Part shown: positions 12,111-23,700 of the stretch, piece after piece | Position numbering within the stretch: the first letter of the stretch is position 1 | Layout: every line of letters starts with the position of its first letter | From: Sinonovacula constricta | Lineage: Eukaryota; Mollusca; Bivalvia; Cardiida; Solecurtidae | Direction: 5' to 3' | DNA: 64,000 nt | NCBI GenBank assembly: GCA_007844125.1 | Contig: CM017571.1 | Coordinates: 27,262,440-27,326,439, forward strand | Made by a program: the position numbers and the translations under genes | Notes under the pieces: model-generated | Told to the model about the DNA's origin: nothing | Database searches by the model: none | Seen by the model: only the letters and a program-made list of their open reading frames with translations

Positions 12111-12824
12111 AATATAGGTATATATTTATCAGCGATGTTACTGTGTTTACTGGGCATGTTTTATCACAGCTGCATGTATTTCTAGTTGATAAATTTGTCA
12201 TAAATTATATTTAAAAACTAGTGCGCGCAAACGATTTATAGATTGTAAAATGCTAAACCATGTTTAAATTGTGTATTTTATTTATTTTTTCTAATGTCGT
12301 TTGTAGATGTGTTTGTTTTTCTTTTTGTGTGTATTTGTTTTTGACGTCGCCTTTGCGTGGCTATCGCTTTTGCCGTCGTAGTTGTTGTTGGGGACATCGT
12401 TGATTTTGTGTTTTATTTATCATTGGGATTTTACCAAAATGTCGTCTTACATAAAAACATTTTATCTTTCAGATTTTGGCCAAATTGACAATCGTTTGAT
12501 CATTACCCAGAGTCGCATCATGTCACAGAAAATCTTTGAAACTAAAGTGTAGTTTTTACTAAATCTGCAAACAGGATTTCTTTCGAACTTATAAGTTTCT
12601 GTCATTTAACGTTTCGCTAGAGCTGTGCATGAACAACATGACAAGTGTTTCATTGTATATCAGCATAAGATCCAGTTAACAAGCGAGCCAATCAAACTGC
12701 AGAGAAAAGTTTGAGTTCTTTTTCCTTTTTTCGACTAGCTTTTGACAATAATTATGTAAGTAGTGCAGGCACTACTAACTAATAGTACTTTTTTGTAACC
12801 GTGTGATCAGCGAGACGCATAATC
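12111..12824. promoter_or_regulatory. Upstream region of the esterase gene
   Basis: This should hold the promoter and 5' UTR of the downstream gene. I see no clear TATA box or initiator close to the start codon, so the transcription start, or an upstream non-coding exon, cannot be placed. An in-frame TGA at 12804 shows that the coding start is not further upstream in this exon. Confidence 0.3.
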
Positions 12825-14683
12825 ATGACAGTGCGTATAGAATTCAACTTAGTATTTATACTAACTCTATGGCTTTGTTTGAATCAAAGCGAGCCTATCA
12901 AAGTACGAACCAAATATGGCGACATTGTCGGAACTGTGCGGTTTATGGACTATAAAAATATGTCATACGAAGCTCAGCGATTCCTTGGCATTCCATACGC
13001 ACAGGCCCCGGTTGGCCGTCTGAGGTTTAAAAAGCCACAGCCTATCACCGAGTCGTTCGGAGTCCTTCTCGCAGACACTCCTGGAAATGCCTGTCCACAA
13101 AGCAGAACCCCCTCCGTGAAGATTGGCAAGACGGCTGAAGATTGTCTCTATCTGAATATCTATCTCCCAGGCTTGCTTCGGAAAGAAGAAACGACAACTG
13201 CACATCAAACTAACATTGTGTCAGGAGATGGCCAATCAGATGGACGCGCTAATGACGCCTCCGAGGATCAGAACTTCATAATTGCCAACATAACAGCAAC
13301 ACAAGCACCGCAACAACCTAACACGACAAAGTTCGATGGACAATCGCATGATTTCGTTCCTGATGCATCTGATGTTAACATTTACGCAAATACCGAACCA
13401 ACATCAACGTCACAGCACCCTAATGCGACAAAGGCAGATAGTCAAGTGAATTATGACGCTGATGATGGTTCTGCAGGTCGAAGCACCAATTCCCCAAATC
13501 TCGCAGTAATGATCTTCATTCATGGTGGTGGCTTTGTTCAAGGTGCCGGTGATCTTTTTGTCAGTGATACACTTGCAACATTCGGCGATGTGATAGTTGT
13601 GACAATCAATTACAGACTAGGTGTATTTGGGTTTCTTTCAACCGGCGATGAACACGCTCCTGGAAATGTTGGACTTTGGGATCAGCAACTAGCAATTCAA
13701 TGGGTCCATGATAACATAATGTATTTTGGTGGCGATCCAGATAGAATCACAATCTTTGGAGAATCATCTGGAGCTACTTCTGTGCTTTTGCAAGCGATGT
13801 TTCCGCCAAATAAAAAGCTTATACGTCGTTTTATTTCCGAAAGCGGGTCAGGACTTGTTGATGGTGTTTTCAGTTTGGAACCTAAAAGTACGACAAATGC
13901 CATAGCTTCTCTTTTCAGTTGTGACTCACCAAATTCCTTGGAAGTTGTTGAATGTTTACAAAATGTATCCTTTGAGGAATTACTAAACGACGTAAATACG
14001 TACACTGCAGGAGGCAATCTTCCAATACTGAAAATAGCACCGACGATGGATGGTGAATTTGTGCGCATGAATCCTAAGAAACTCATGTTTCATGACACAG
14101 AAGAACGAATCACGTTCCAGTCACTTGATGGGATTATTGGGGTCAATAGTCACGAGGGCGCTTTTGCTGTTAAATGGCTTGCTGGCGCTACAGACATCGA
14201 CAAATTTGAACCTGACAGTCAAACAATGAGGACACAACTTTTACCGATTGGGCTCAATGTTATAGTTACCAACAGAGAGTCATCTGAAGCCTTGCTCAAA
14301 ACAGCACTTGCCGAGTACACGAATTGGACTAAGCCTGGTGACATGGAAAACATTCGAAGTGAGTTTGTAAGACTGATGGGTGACGTTTATTTTACCGCTT
14401 CATCGGTCATATTAGCTAATATACACAGTAATCGGTCGTCAGATTGCCTCACAAATACAAGTACCTATTTCTACACTTTCAAAGCCAGTCCGTCAAACCG
14501 ACTTGTGGAAACGCCATCTTGGATTCATGGGGCAAATCATGCGGATGAATTGGGTTTCGTCTTTGGATTTGATACTGAAGCTGTTGCAAAAATGTTTCCT
14601 GAGAAATTTATATCGCCAAATTCTTGGGAAGTGTCATTGTCTGAAGAAGTGATGAGATACTGGACTAACTTTGTAAAATTTGG
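12825..14683 (+). CDS. Esterase exon 1: signal peptide to catalytic domain
   Basis: The exon encodes residues 1-619 and two bases of codon 620. It ends at TTTGG|GTAAGT, a near-perfect donor. Without splicing the frame stops one codon later, so the second exon is needed for the conserved C-terminus. Confidence 0.9.
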
Positions 14684-16689
14684 GTAAGTAGGCGATAATT
14701 AACAAACGTTTAGCATTTGAGATTGTTTAATTATAGCACAGGTTTTAACAACTAGTTATTTTGGTAATCTATTTGTTTAATGCTTCCTCACACATTTGTT
14801 CTCAGTTTGACATTTGGCTTGCATGTTTATACCTTTGTCCTGTGCCTTTTAAAATTTAAGTATATGTTGCAATGCTTATAGGACTTTGTCATAGTTCCTT
14901 ATTCTAGCTTACATGCGGTGCGCTGGTAGTTCTTCTAAGCATGTTTATGTTTATCACCACCACTACCATTTATATATACTTGTGGGGAAAAGAAACACAA
15001 CTACCGATCTATATTCAATTATTTCATGAAGTACGTAGCGCTGCAAGTGCAGCACTTGCATTTCGAAATTCTGTTTCTGGTGGCTCTGTGCATGCTTTTC
15101 TCGACCACTGTTAAGTGCATCATATTCCCTAGCAATTGGGACTCATATTTAAGCAAAGGTTTTGCACTGTTAAAACAAAATTAACTTTATTTGTATCGAC
15201 TAAAAAGTTTCTTTTCCTCCCTAGTATATGTTTATCCCTACCACTGCCATTTACATATGTTTACCAATACTACTTACTACCAGTTACTTGTTTTATCACT
15301 ACCATTACCTTTAATATGTTTTGTACTGTTACTATTTATTCACTGCTCTGCACATAAATCCGTACACTTAACAGCTATATGTCCCATACGCTACTAAAGG
15401 ACATTTTACGTAACTTCCTATCTTATGACAGGAAACGACAGGCAGAGTCAATAGTTAAACGCCGTAGCAGTACAAAATAATCAAATGTAAACACAATTAT
15501 GTTCAGCCCGAAAATGACACTATAAAATGCAACATCGACTTTATGAACAAACCATCACCAAGAGCTCATAAGAATACAGCATCCAGTGGAACGTTGTGCG
15601 TGTAATGCAACAAACATAGGCAAAAGTAGACCACATTTCCCGCATTAAAGTCGGCTGGCCCGACTTGGTTATCGACCTTTTCTGCTTTTGCGGCCACTAC
15701 AATAATTTATAATCAAAGCGCTGAAAAGCGCTGTTTGAACGGTATAAGTTTTACCCCACGCTTGAAGGTATGCTGTTAAAGGTCACTTTATTATTATTAT
15801 TCCGTGGGAAATTGTAACGCAATAACATATTGGCAAGTCTTCATCTGCAAAACAACAACCACTTCTGAATATATATTAAACATTTGGAAAAAAAGTTACA
15901 ACACAGCCGCTAACGTCCGATTATAGAACTATTATATTTAGCATACAAAACTTTCCATATAATGGTATTGTTACTAAAATTTGGTCTAAAATAACTGCTT
16001 ATACCTGTTACCGGCTGCTACACAACATACACTGATGTCATAAGTCACTTCCAGTCAGTAGACCAACTATTGCAGGCGGCCCCTTGAGTAACTGTGTGAT
16101 ACTCTTACGCGACGTTGGTTATTCATAAATCTGCATTACAAACAATTATTTTAACAATTTTAACAATTAACAATATTAATGTTAACATTTGAAGCATATG
16201 ACGCGTCTCAAGGGTCACGATTGAACCTGTGTCGTGTTTGTAATATAATTTGATATTTGTAGAATTGTTGTGAGGTTGCTGGGTTTTTAGGTGCCAATCT
16301 TGCATATAGTTAAATACAATGTAAGTTTATATTAAGCTACCTTTGTTGAGGCTGTTTACATTGTTTTCTTGTAACTCAGCGTTTATGTTTTTGTACCATT
16401 TTGCAGGAATCCTAACTCACGCGGGACGAACGTCACTTGGCCAATATATAATGTCAACAGCAGGAAGTCGATTTTATTGGATGAAACTTCGAAGGAGACT
16501 GAGTTTCCGTTCGCACGAGCGGCTAACTTCTGGTACGACGTCATACCCTCAATTAAAGAAATAACGTTAACTTGCACACATCATCAGACGACAAATGGTG
16601 GCGACTTTATTTCACCGCATGCCTTTAGTTTCGCTTGTTTTATTGAATTTATGGTGCTTTATTATGCGATATTTACGTTTATGTTGTGA
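12825..16689 (+). CDS. Secreted/GPI-type carboxylesterase-cholinesterase family protein (2 exons)
   Basis: Join 12825-14683 and 16407-16689: 713 codons plus TGA. A signal peptide (about residues 1-22, hydrophobic LVFILTLWLCL) is followed by an alpha/beta-hydrolase type-B carboxylesterase domain. Family landmarks are FLGIPYAQAPVGRLRF, EDCLYLNIYLP, the oxyanion HGGGF (233-237), the nucleophile elbow GESSG with Ser314, Glu444 in NSHEG, His572 in GANHADELG, and the C-terminal WPIY. All three catalytic residues are present, so an active ester hydrolase is expected, unlike neuroligin-type relatives. A ~109-residue Thr/Asn/Asp-rich insert (117-225) sits where most relatives have a short loop. The chain ends in a hydrophobic tail (687-713) after NGGD, typical of a GPI signal. 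Substrate is unknown; the family ranges from acetylcholinesterase to general and juvenile-hormone-type esterases. The first Met follows an in-frame stop. Confidence 0.9.
14684..16406 (+). other. Esterase intron, phase 2, 1.7 kb
   Basis: GTAAGT start and TTTTGCAG end. Inside are a ~40-bp family-A SINE scrap (14912-14950, TGCGGTGCGCTGGTAGTTCT), a perfect 9-bp hairpin TGCAAGTGC/GCACTTGCA at 15042-15060, and otherwise unremarkable DNA. Confidence 0.8.
16407..16689 (+). CDS. Esterase exon 2: C-terminal WPxY segment and hydrophobic tail
   Basis: It completes Gly620 and continues NPNSRGTNVTWPIYN, then FARAANFWYDVIP, the usual end of the esterase fold. The last 27 residues are hydrophobic with no basic cytoplasmic tail, after the small-residue cluster NGGD (683-686). 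I infer GPI anchoring; a C-terminal membrane helix is the alternative. Confidence 0.88.
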
Positions 16690-16975
16690 TGGAAATGTTT
16701 CAGTGTAGACCTTGTATTTTCATGGAATATATTATATACATGTTATATGAATGACGTAAACTTACTGACAATTTAATATGAATCTTTTTTTATGTAGCAG
16801 AAATATTATTATTCAAATTGTAGCCGAGTTTGTTTTTTACCCATACATAGTATATGATTGCATTATTTTCATCATCATTTTATACATCTTTCATTAAGAA
16901 CCCGTTTGTAACGGTCGGATCATAGTAATCCAGTCCACGACTTTGCACTCCAAAGGACTTAAGTATTGTGCAAAG
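16690..16975 (+). other. Probable 3' UTR and downstream DNA of the esterase gene
   Basis: AT-rich. I see no canonical AATAAA close to the stop codon, so the transcript end is not placed. Confidence 0.35.
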
Positions 16976-17310
16976 CAGCGCACTTTAGGTACCATTTTCT
17001 ACGCGGAACCCAAAGTACAGTATGGTATGGTACACATTAAAGCACTTTCGGCCCCATTTTATACGCGGATTCCAAAGTGCGTTAGTACATAAATGGTACA
17101 TAGTAAAGTACTTAAGGCCCCATTTTCTACGCGGAACACAAATTGCAATGGTATGGTACATATTTAAACACTTTGGGTCTATTTTCTACGCGGAACCAAG
17201 AGTGGGTTAGTATGGAATGTTTACATGTCAACGCACTTTCAGGCCCATTTTCTATTTGGAACCCATCATGCATTTAAACCCAAAGTGCGTCTACACCACT
17301 AAGTGCGCTC
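16976..17310. repeat. ~63-bp minisatellite, about 5 diverged units
   Basis: Units share GCACTTT..GGCCCCATTTTCTACGCGGA followed by ACCCAAAGTGCG and TATGGTATGGTACA. Copies lie near 16979, 17041, 17107, 17168 and 17230, each with its own substitutions. Confidence 0.8.
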
Positions 17311-20300
17311 CTACAGGCGTACCTAATCGGTACTAATACTCGCCAATATAACTGAAGTCATTTTAAAGAAAATTTTAATCAGACAATTATTCTTGCATGA
17401 TTCACCTTCCTTTCGTCCACGCGTATCTAACGTCATAAAGTCTTCAACGTTCCTAAATGACGGCGTTATGTTGCCGGTTTCAGTCACGTTACACCATGCA
17501 GACCACATTATAGCTGTCAAAGTCGACATATTTCTTTGAAATTTTATTGCGTCTTAACACAATTAAATCAAACCAGATTTACATGAACATCATGTTCATA
17601 AGGACGCCATTAATAAGCGATCGTTACAACCGTGTTAAATTAATGCTACGGTGTATTGAACGGGCCATTACTCGAAACACCTCGACCATTTTGTGGAAAG
17701 CGGTGGAAAGTGATTTGAACGACAATTCAAAGGTTGTAGGTCAAAACGATTTTTTTGGAAATGGATCGCTTGTGGTTGTTCGGTAATCTAGTCGCCAACT
17801 TAAAAGCTCCCCGCTCTTTCTCGCCAACATTTAAGTCGCCGTCAAGAGGAATACATTCAGGTCCGCAAGGTCCGTTGTTCTGTCTTTCTGTCTTGACCTT
17901 GCATGAGCGTGATAACTCGCGGTCAGTGGCCACTCCTGGGAAGAAGTAGTGCATGCACAAAATCAAACAGAAATTTCGAGGGAGACTAGATGCGTCAATT
18001 GTGCCCAGACATGCTTCAAATATTAATATTGTAATTTGTTTAAACTAGAAGTTCAGGTGATTATATCGTGTAATGCAGCTACATGAAATGACGATTCGTG
18101 AATAAACAATCCCGCGCAGGAATATCACTCAGCGACTAGAGGAGGATGGGTCAAAACGGGGAGCTAACTGTTATTTGAACAAGTGTTGCAGTGACCATGC
18201 ATCTACTAACTATCTGCTTTGTACTTCTACTAATTATTTGCTATGTACCGCGCAGTGCCTAACTGCCTTCAGCGGATCTGCACTAGGTTGTGTATGACTG
18301 GTCATTCGTATCATCTCAGGATCCCTGATTAAAGTACCGCGCGCTTTCGGAAAAGAATGGCACACTCGGGATTTTTTAGTCAGATCACAGGGTCTGTGTT
18401 GACATAATAAATAACTGGTTGTTAATTTAGTGTAGTTTGGTCGCGCCCTGTAACAATTATGAGAAATTTATATTTAGACATACTTATTAATAATGCAAGT
18501 AATGTGTTGTAACTTCTGTCCCAACGTATGTTCTTTATTTTCACAGGGGGTTTCTTTACGGCCTTTAAGCCCCGTTTTTCTCATGCGTTGTACGTTTTAT
18601 TAACCACGGAATAACTTTGATCAGTATTTGCATACTTTTAATCGCTTACAGGGTTAAAGCCCCACCGCCCAAACAGCGCGTTGATATGTTATTGCTACAA
18701 CTAAGACACCATATAAAGAGAAGAATATATTGAATGTAATTACTGGATTGTGGTAGAATAATACGAGAGCTGTACACTTTTGGTTGTGCACGGTATTTTC
18801 CTCCGTACGGCATGACGCATCAAAATTCACGTTGGACGCAAGAATCGTGCTGTATCATTACACTTTTCGGACGTTTGCAGACGTAAGGGAAACGGATGTA
18901 GGTTTAGCACGTGACACCTTGGAAACAATGATTAATTCTGCGGCATTACATCCACTAATTCGATGATTCGTCCGGTGATCGTTTGGATTATGACAAATGT
19001 TCGACTTCTCGGAAGTTAGGTGAGTGATATGTTTATTTGAATATATGGAAATAGTGCAGACGTAAGTGAAAGTGGTAAATTTTCTGTATGTGAATAGTGC
19101 AAAAGTGAACAGGCTATTCGCAGTGTGATCCGAATTTATAACATGGTGTTTATGTGTGCACATAAAGTAATGATAGCATCATTACACCATTAGGTATAAT
19201 TATAACGTACGTATAGTCAACGTGAGTATTATTATTCATAGCGTAATCCGAATTTAAAGTTAATGGAATAAAACTTATCGGTACATATCTAGAGTGATTT
19301 TAACATCATTACATCTATTAACATTGTAAGTATTAAAATAAAAACACGATGCGCATTAATTTAATGTAATATTAATTACGTGTATGTAATATAGAAATGA
19401 AATATATTAAATAATTCCTTATCTATCAAGTTTTAATTTGGTGACAGTAACTTCGGCTGCATCGGTGATTATCCGTGGATGTTTATCAGGGTACTTTTAC
19501 CAATGATCAGCATTTTGCGTGACCTTTTCAGGTAACAATGACATTTTATTATTTGTGAAAAAAGGGTCCGAACTGTCGGATACCGCGTTCAAAGCCAGTT
19601 TAAGTAAATAAAAAACACTAACGCAAGGCACCATAGACAGGGCCTACCATGAAAACAAATGTTCAAAAAATTTTAAATAATTAAACTATTTTTTGTAAAT
19701 TGTAAAGGTATTTAAATGTAGGTTAACAATATAAATCACTTTGAAAAATATATTTCGGGATTAATGGTGTGATGTAGCTCCCTAACTACCGCTCAATCAA
19801 ATACGTTGTTAGTTCCACGACTGGTCGGCCCGGGGTCAGGGCAATGTGAAATCGATTTTATATACAAGGTGTTCATGACAAGTTATCATAGAACAGGAAG
19901 CACTGCATATGCTTCTAGTAGACACCGTCTCCGGATAACTGACATCTCTTTGTAGGGTAACGATACACCCAACTACTTAAAATAAAAAAAAATGTATATA
20001 ATGTAAGAAATACTTCTTTCCAGTCGTTATTTATTACCTATCTCAGTTTTATATAATAACATCGGTTTGTTGTTGTTGTTTGTTTTTTCTTTCTTTTACC
20101 TGATTGTAACACATACTTTTTGTGTATCTTCTATTGGTATCGTTCTATTATATTTATTTGATAGATAATGGATTAGGTGTAACATTTCCTGCATTCATTC
20201 CGACGCTGATTGTCATAATAATGAAGTAAACATAAAAAATATTTGTTAAGTTTGAAGAATATGTTGTTGTTATTTTTCAAAACAGTCACTTATAAATCAA

Positions 20301-20630
20301 GTCACAACATGTTCTTATATACGGAAGGGGGAAAGCAACGCTTATTAAAATATTTATTAAATGAATGGAATGGTTCAACGCCTTTTTATAGGACTGTTTT
20401 GTCCCTTTTAGTTTATTCATAAAGTTGTTTGTTTGCGTGTCTCATAAAAACCTATTTTTCTACAATTACATAAGATCTTGGAGAGCCCTTGTTAGATAAT
20501 CAGTCATACTTTTCGAGGGTATCCGTACAGAGCCAATAACAAGCATGGTAATATAGTGGACCTTTACGAAAATCGCAGTAAGCTCGCCGGCAACAACAAA
20601 AAAATCAATTGCGTTTTGTTGTTTTTTCAG
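17311..20630. other. Intergenic DNA between the esterase and the VWC gene
   Basis: Several short open frames (for example 17547-17786, and 18858-19163 on the minus strand) show no domain, no splice context and no relation to a known family. A repeat fragment sharing TTCCACGACTGGTC with 2.69 kb lies at about 19813. The VWC gene promoter or a 5' non-coding exon must lie in here but is not visible to me. Confidence 0.4.
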
Positions 20631-20631
20631 A

Positions 20632-20713
20632 ATGACAAGAAATTTTGACGTAATATATCTCATCTGCGTCACATCATGCTTTCTGGTTCGATGCTATACA
20701 ACACCCACGGAAG
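20632..20713 (+). CDS. VWC gene exon 1: signal peptide
   Basis: The exon encodes 27 residues plus one base. The core [13 protein letters not shown] is a credible signal peptide. It ends GGAAG|GTAAGT, phase 1. The ATG lies one base after GTTTTTTCAG, which looks like a splice acceptor, so a 5' non-coding exon upstream is likely. Confidence 0.78.
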
Positions 20714-23700
20714 GTAAGTATATAACTCATATCATACAGATCTACTGTTAGTTTTAAAACTTAAATAAATGTAATTTCTTGGGGGAATAAACCCTGTAAA
20801 TGATCAACGAGGAATATTATACGTATTCTCATACGTTTTTTTTAAATAACATAAAATCCCGCAAAACTGTCGATTTCTGCCATCATCTGTCTAGTTTTCG
20901 GCTATAAACAAGGTTAACTGCATAATAAACACATCAATCGAAATCCCGATAGTTTTTTAAAGACGTTATAAAATGCTCAAGATCGAGTACATAAATGTCG
21001 CTTCTATGTAGATTCGTTCGAATAACGAAACTTATAACAGGAACCGCATATTGAAGAACGAAAAATGATCCGGTACGGTCCCAATATTGGGGTTAAAGTA
21101 CAGTGTGTAGAATATGTTCATTGTACGGTATTCTGATAACCGGGTAGTATGTTTACGTTTATGTGTTGTAAATTGGAGTCAAAAACTGTACATTTATTCT
21201 TTTCTATTCCACTGTCTGATTTGCAAGGTCAGGGCTGTTATTACAAGGGCCAATACTACCTGGGCGGTTGGGAGGATGGCTGTGACTTTAGGTGCCAGTG
21301 TTTGAATCCCAGCACCGGTCACTACAGATGCAATAAAAGGTAACCCAGCCAATAAACTACGGTTGCTCATGGCCAGAGATTGTTGTATCGTTCATAAAAC
21401 AACATGTTCATAGTGCATTTCAGTGGGGTTAATTACATCTACAGTAAATATTAAAGCGACTTGGTTACAGATTAGCTAGGACATAACACGTAGTACCGCG
21501 TAATTCGCACTGAATATGTATGTTAATTATTACCTCACATAAAGTCAGTCAGTGATTGTTTCTTTATGACTGATGTATATATACAGGAGACTATGTTCCC
21601 GTTGTTGATCTTAACACGTTACCCTACACACACTCTATTGAAATGGAATGCAGTATGTTCAGAGTTACAGTTAATTTAGTAGCCTGATGTTATATTAAAA
21701 TCCGTTATTCATGGTGATTTTGTTTTTCTGACTGAAGAACAACAAATGCAAATTTGTCGAAACGAGGCCAAGTCGCAGTTACCAACTAGAATGAAACACC
21801 TTTTTGGATCAATCGTCCCATCACAGCCGCACCTGTGTCTGATCGGTCAGGGTCGCTTGCTTTTATCTTTTTATCCCCTCATCACCAGGTGGGTTCGAGT
21901 CTCGGTCGGGCGAAAACTTTTATATCAGACGTTAAAGCAGACCCGCGGTGTGCCTGTGGTTCTACGCAGACATTTGTCTGAAACCTTTGCTCACAATGTT
22001 CAGCTGGACATCGCTATGATGATCCTAACTATGTATCTGCAATGTGATATAAAGGATAAAACAAAGTAAAGTTAGACAAGTACATGGGAGATATGATGGA
22101 CTGGCATTGGAGGCATTTTACTAAAATGGATAAGACAATATGCTTTTTATGGATTTGTCATTCCCCCTCCTGATCTATATAAAACCTCTGTACGCTGTTA
22201 AGTGTTGTGAATATCAGACTAATACGACACAGACACCACCTGGAAGTCGTCCTAAGTTATTCGTATAATTTGTTGAAGCGACTTGGTCACCGATAAGCGT
22301 ATCTTCATGAAGCGTAGGACCCCATCATGTTATGTTTCTAAATTATTGAGTTATGATCGGTAAATCAATGTTAAATTTATGTCTGATGTAAACATTAACT
22401 TGTATTCCTACATTGATAACTCGGATTTTTTCTTTATCATTGAGCTTTAAATGACAAAGCAAGAACATAATTACCATTGAAAAGTGTCGCGACGCTTTTT
22501 AACTCTCCCAAACTACAGGCAACACAATCTTTAAATGGCACATTGGTACAATTCATTCATATCCATTATACACTTTTAAACAAAATTCTGCTTTTATGAC
22601 AAACAATTTAGAGAAATAAAAAAATGGCCAACAAAGACGAATTCGCTTCAACAACAGTCTGAAATATAAGCTTCGAAGCGTTTTAATAAATGCAGACCCT
22701 GAAGCAGTTGCAAGTCTGTGTGGATTAACACGGATGCACTCTTGTATGATTAATGTTAGCTGCTCACATTCGAAGTAACAATTGTCTTGCCATATTTGTT
22801 TTACGATGTGCAACAGGCGCTATTTAAAGCCCCGGTCGACATTTGTCTGACAGTAATTCATTCAGCTCACAGAAACACAATGCATGATGATTGTTTTTCT
22901 GTCTCAGTTGTACTGTTTGTTTGCTTTATTGTCTCGCTAACAATCGTCCTGTTATCCGACGGTGTTCACGTGAAGCATATACTACATCCAGTCACATTAT
23001 CGTGGCACAGGTAAGGCAAGTCGTAGAACTACCCTTGTAGGCGCCGCTCTGGAAAGCGCTACCTCATATAGAATGCATTTTATGGGGACGATAGAGTAAC
23101 AGGCAATAATATGAAATCGCAACTGCTCTGTAAGACATTAATCAGAGAAAAAAACAACACGAGTATTCCACTTTTAACAGTGTAACTTGCAATAACAACA
23201 ATAGCTTACAGTTATAAAAAGGTATCAGGCATTAATAGAAATTTGCTGCTGTTAGGAGAGGTCTTGTTTAACAAAAGGAACCAAGTATGATGATGTTAAC
23301 AAAGCAGCTTGTAATCCCTGATGTAGCAGACGACAATGTTGAAATTAAAGTAGCAGTTCATTTAGACTTACGGTTCGTTGCTCTAGCATATTAATGTAAT
23401 GATTGTCAGCGTACGATAGTGCTTAGGTCCAAATGATAATTCATCCTCTTGTTTAAAGCGCATGCTTTCTGCGACGCCTTTCATGTCTTATGTCCCGGGC
23501 TCTTTCTTGAATATGTTTGAACGTTAACAAGGGAGCTCTGCCATTTATTTTACTGTCTACTTTGCACCGGTTTAAACCCGAGGACTCCCTACCAAGAGCC
23601 GAAGGTCCACATAAGCTACCAGGTCTGGTCCACTGATTTACATTTTGCTACTACTGATGTACTTTCTAGTGGAAACTTATGTGTGTGGTGTTATTTATTA

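Noticed and set aside
13697..14086. 129-codon minus-strand frame inside the esterase
   Set aside because: Antisense shadow of a conserved coding exon.
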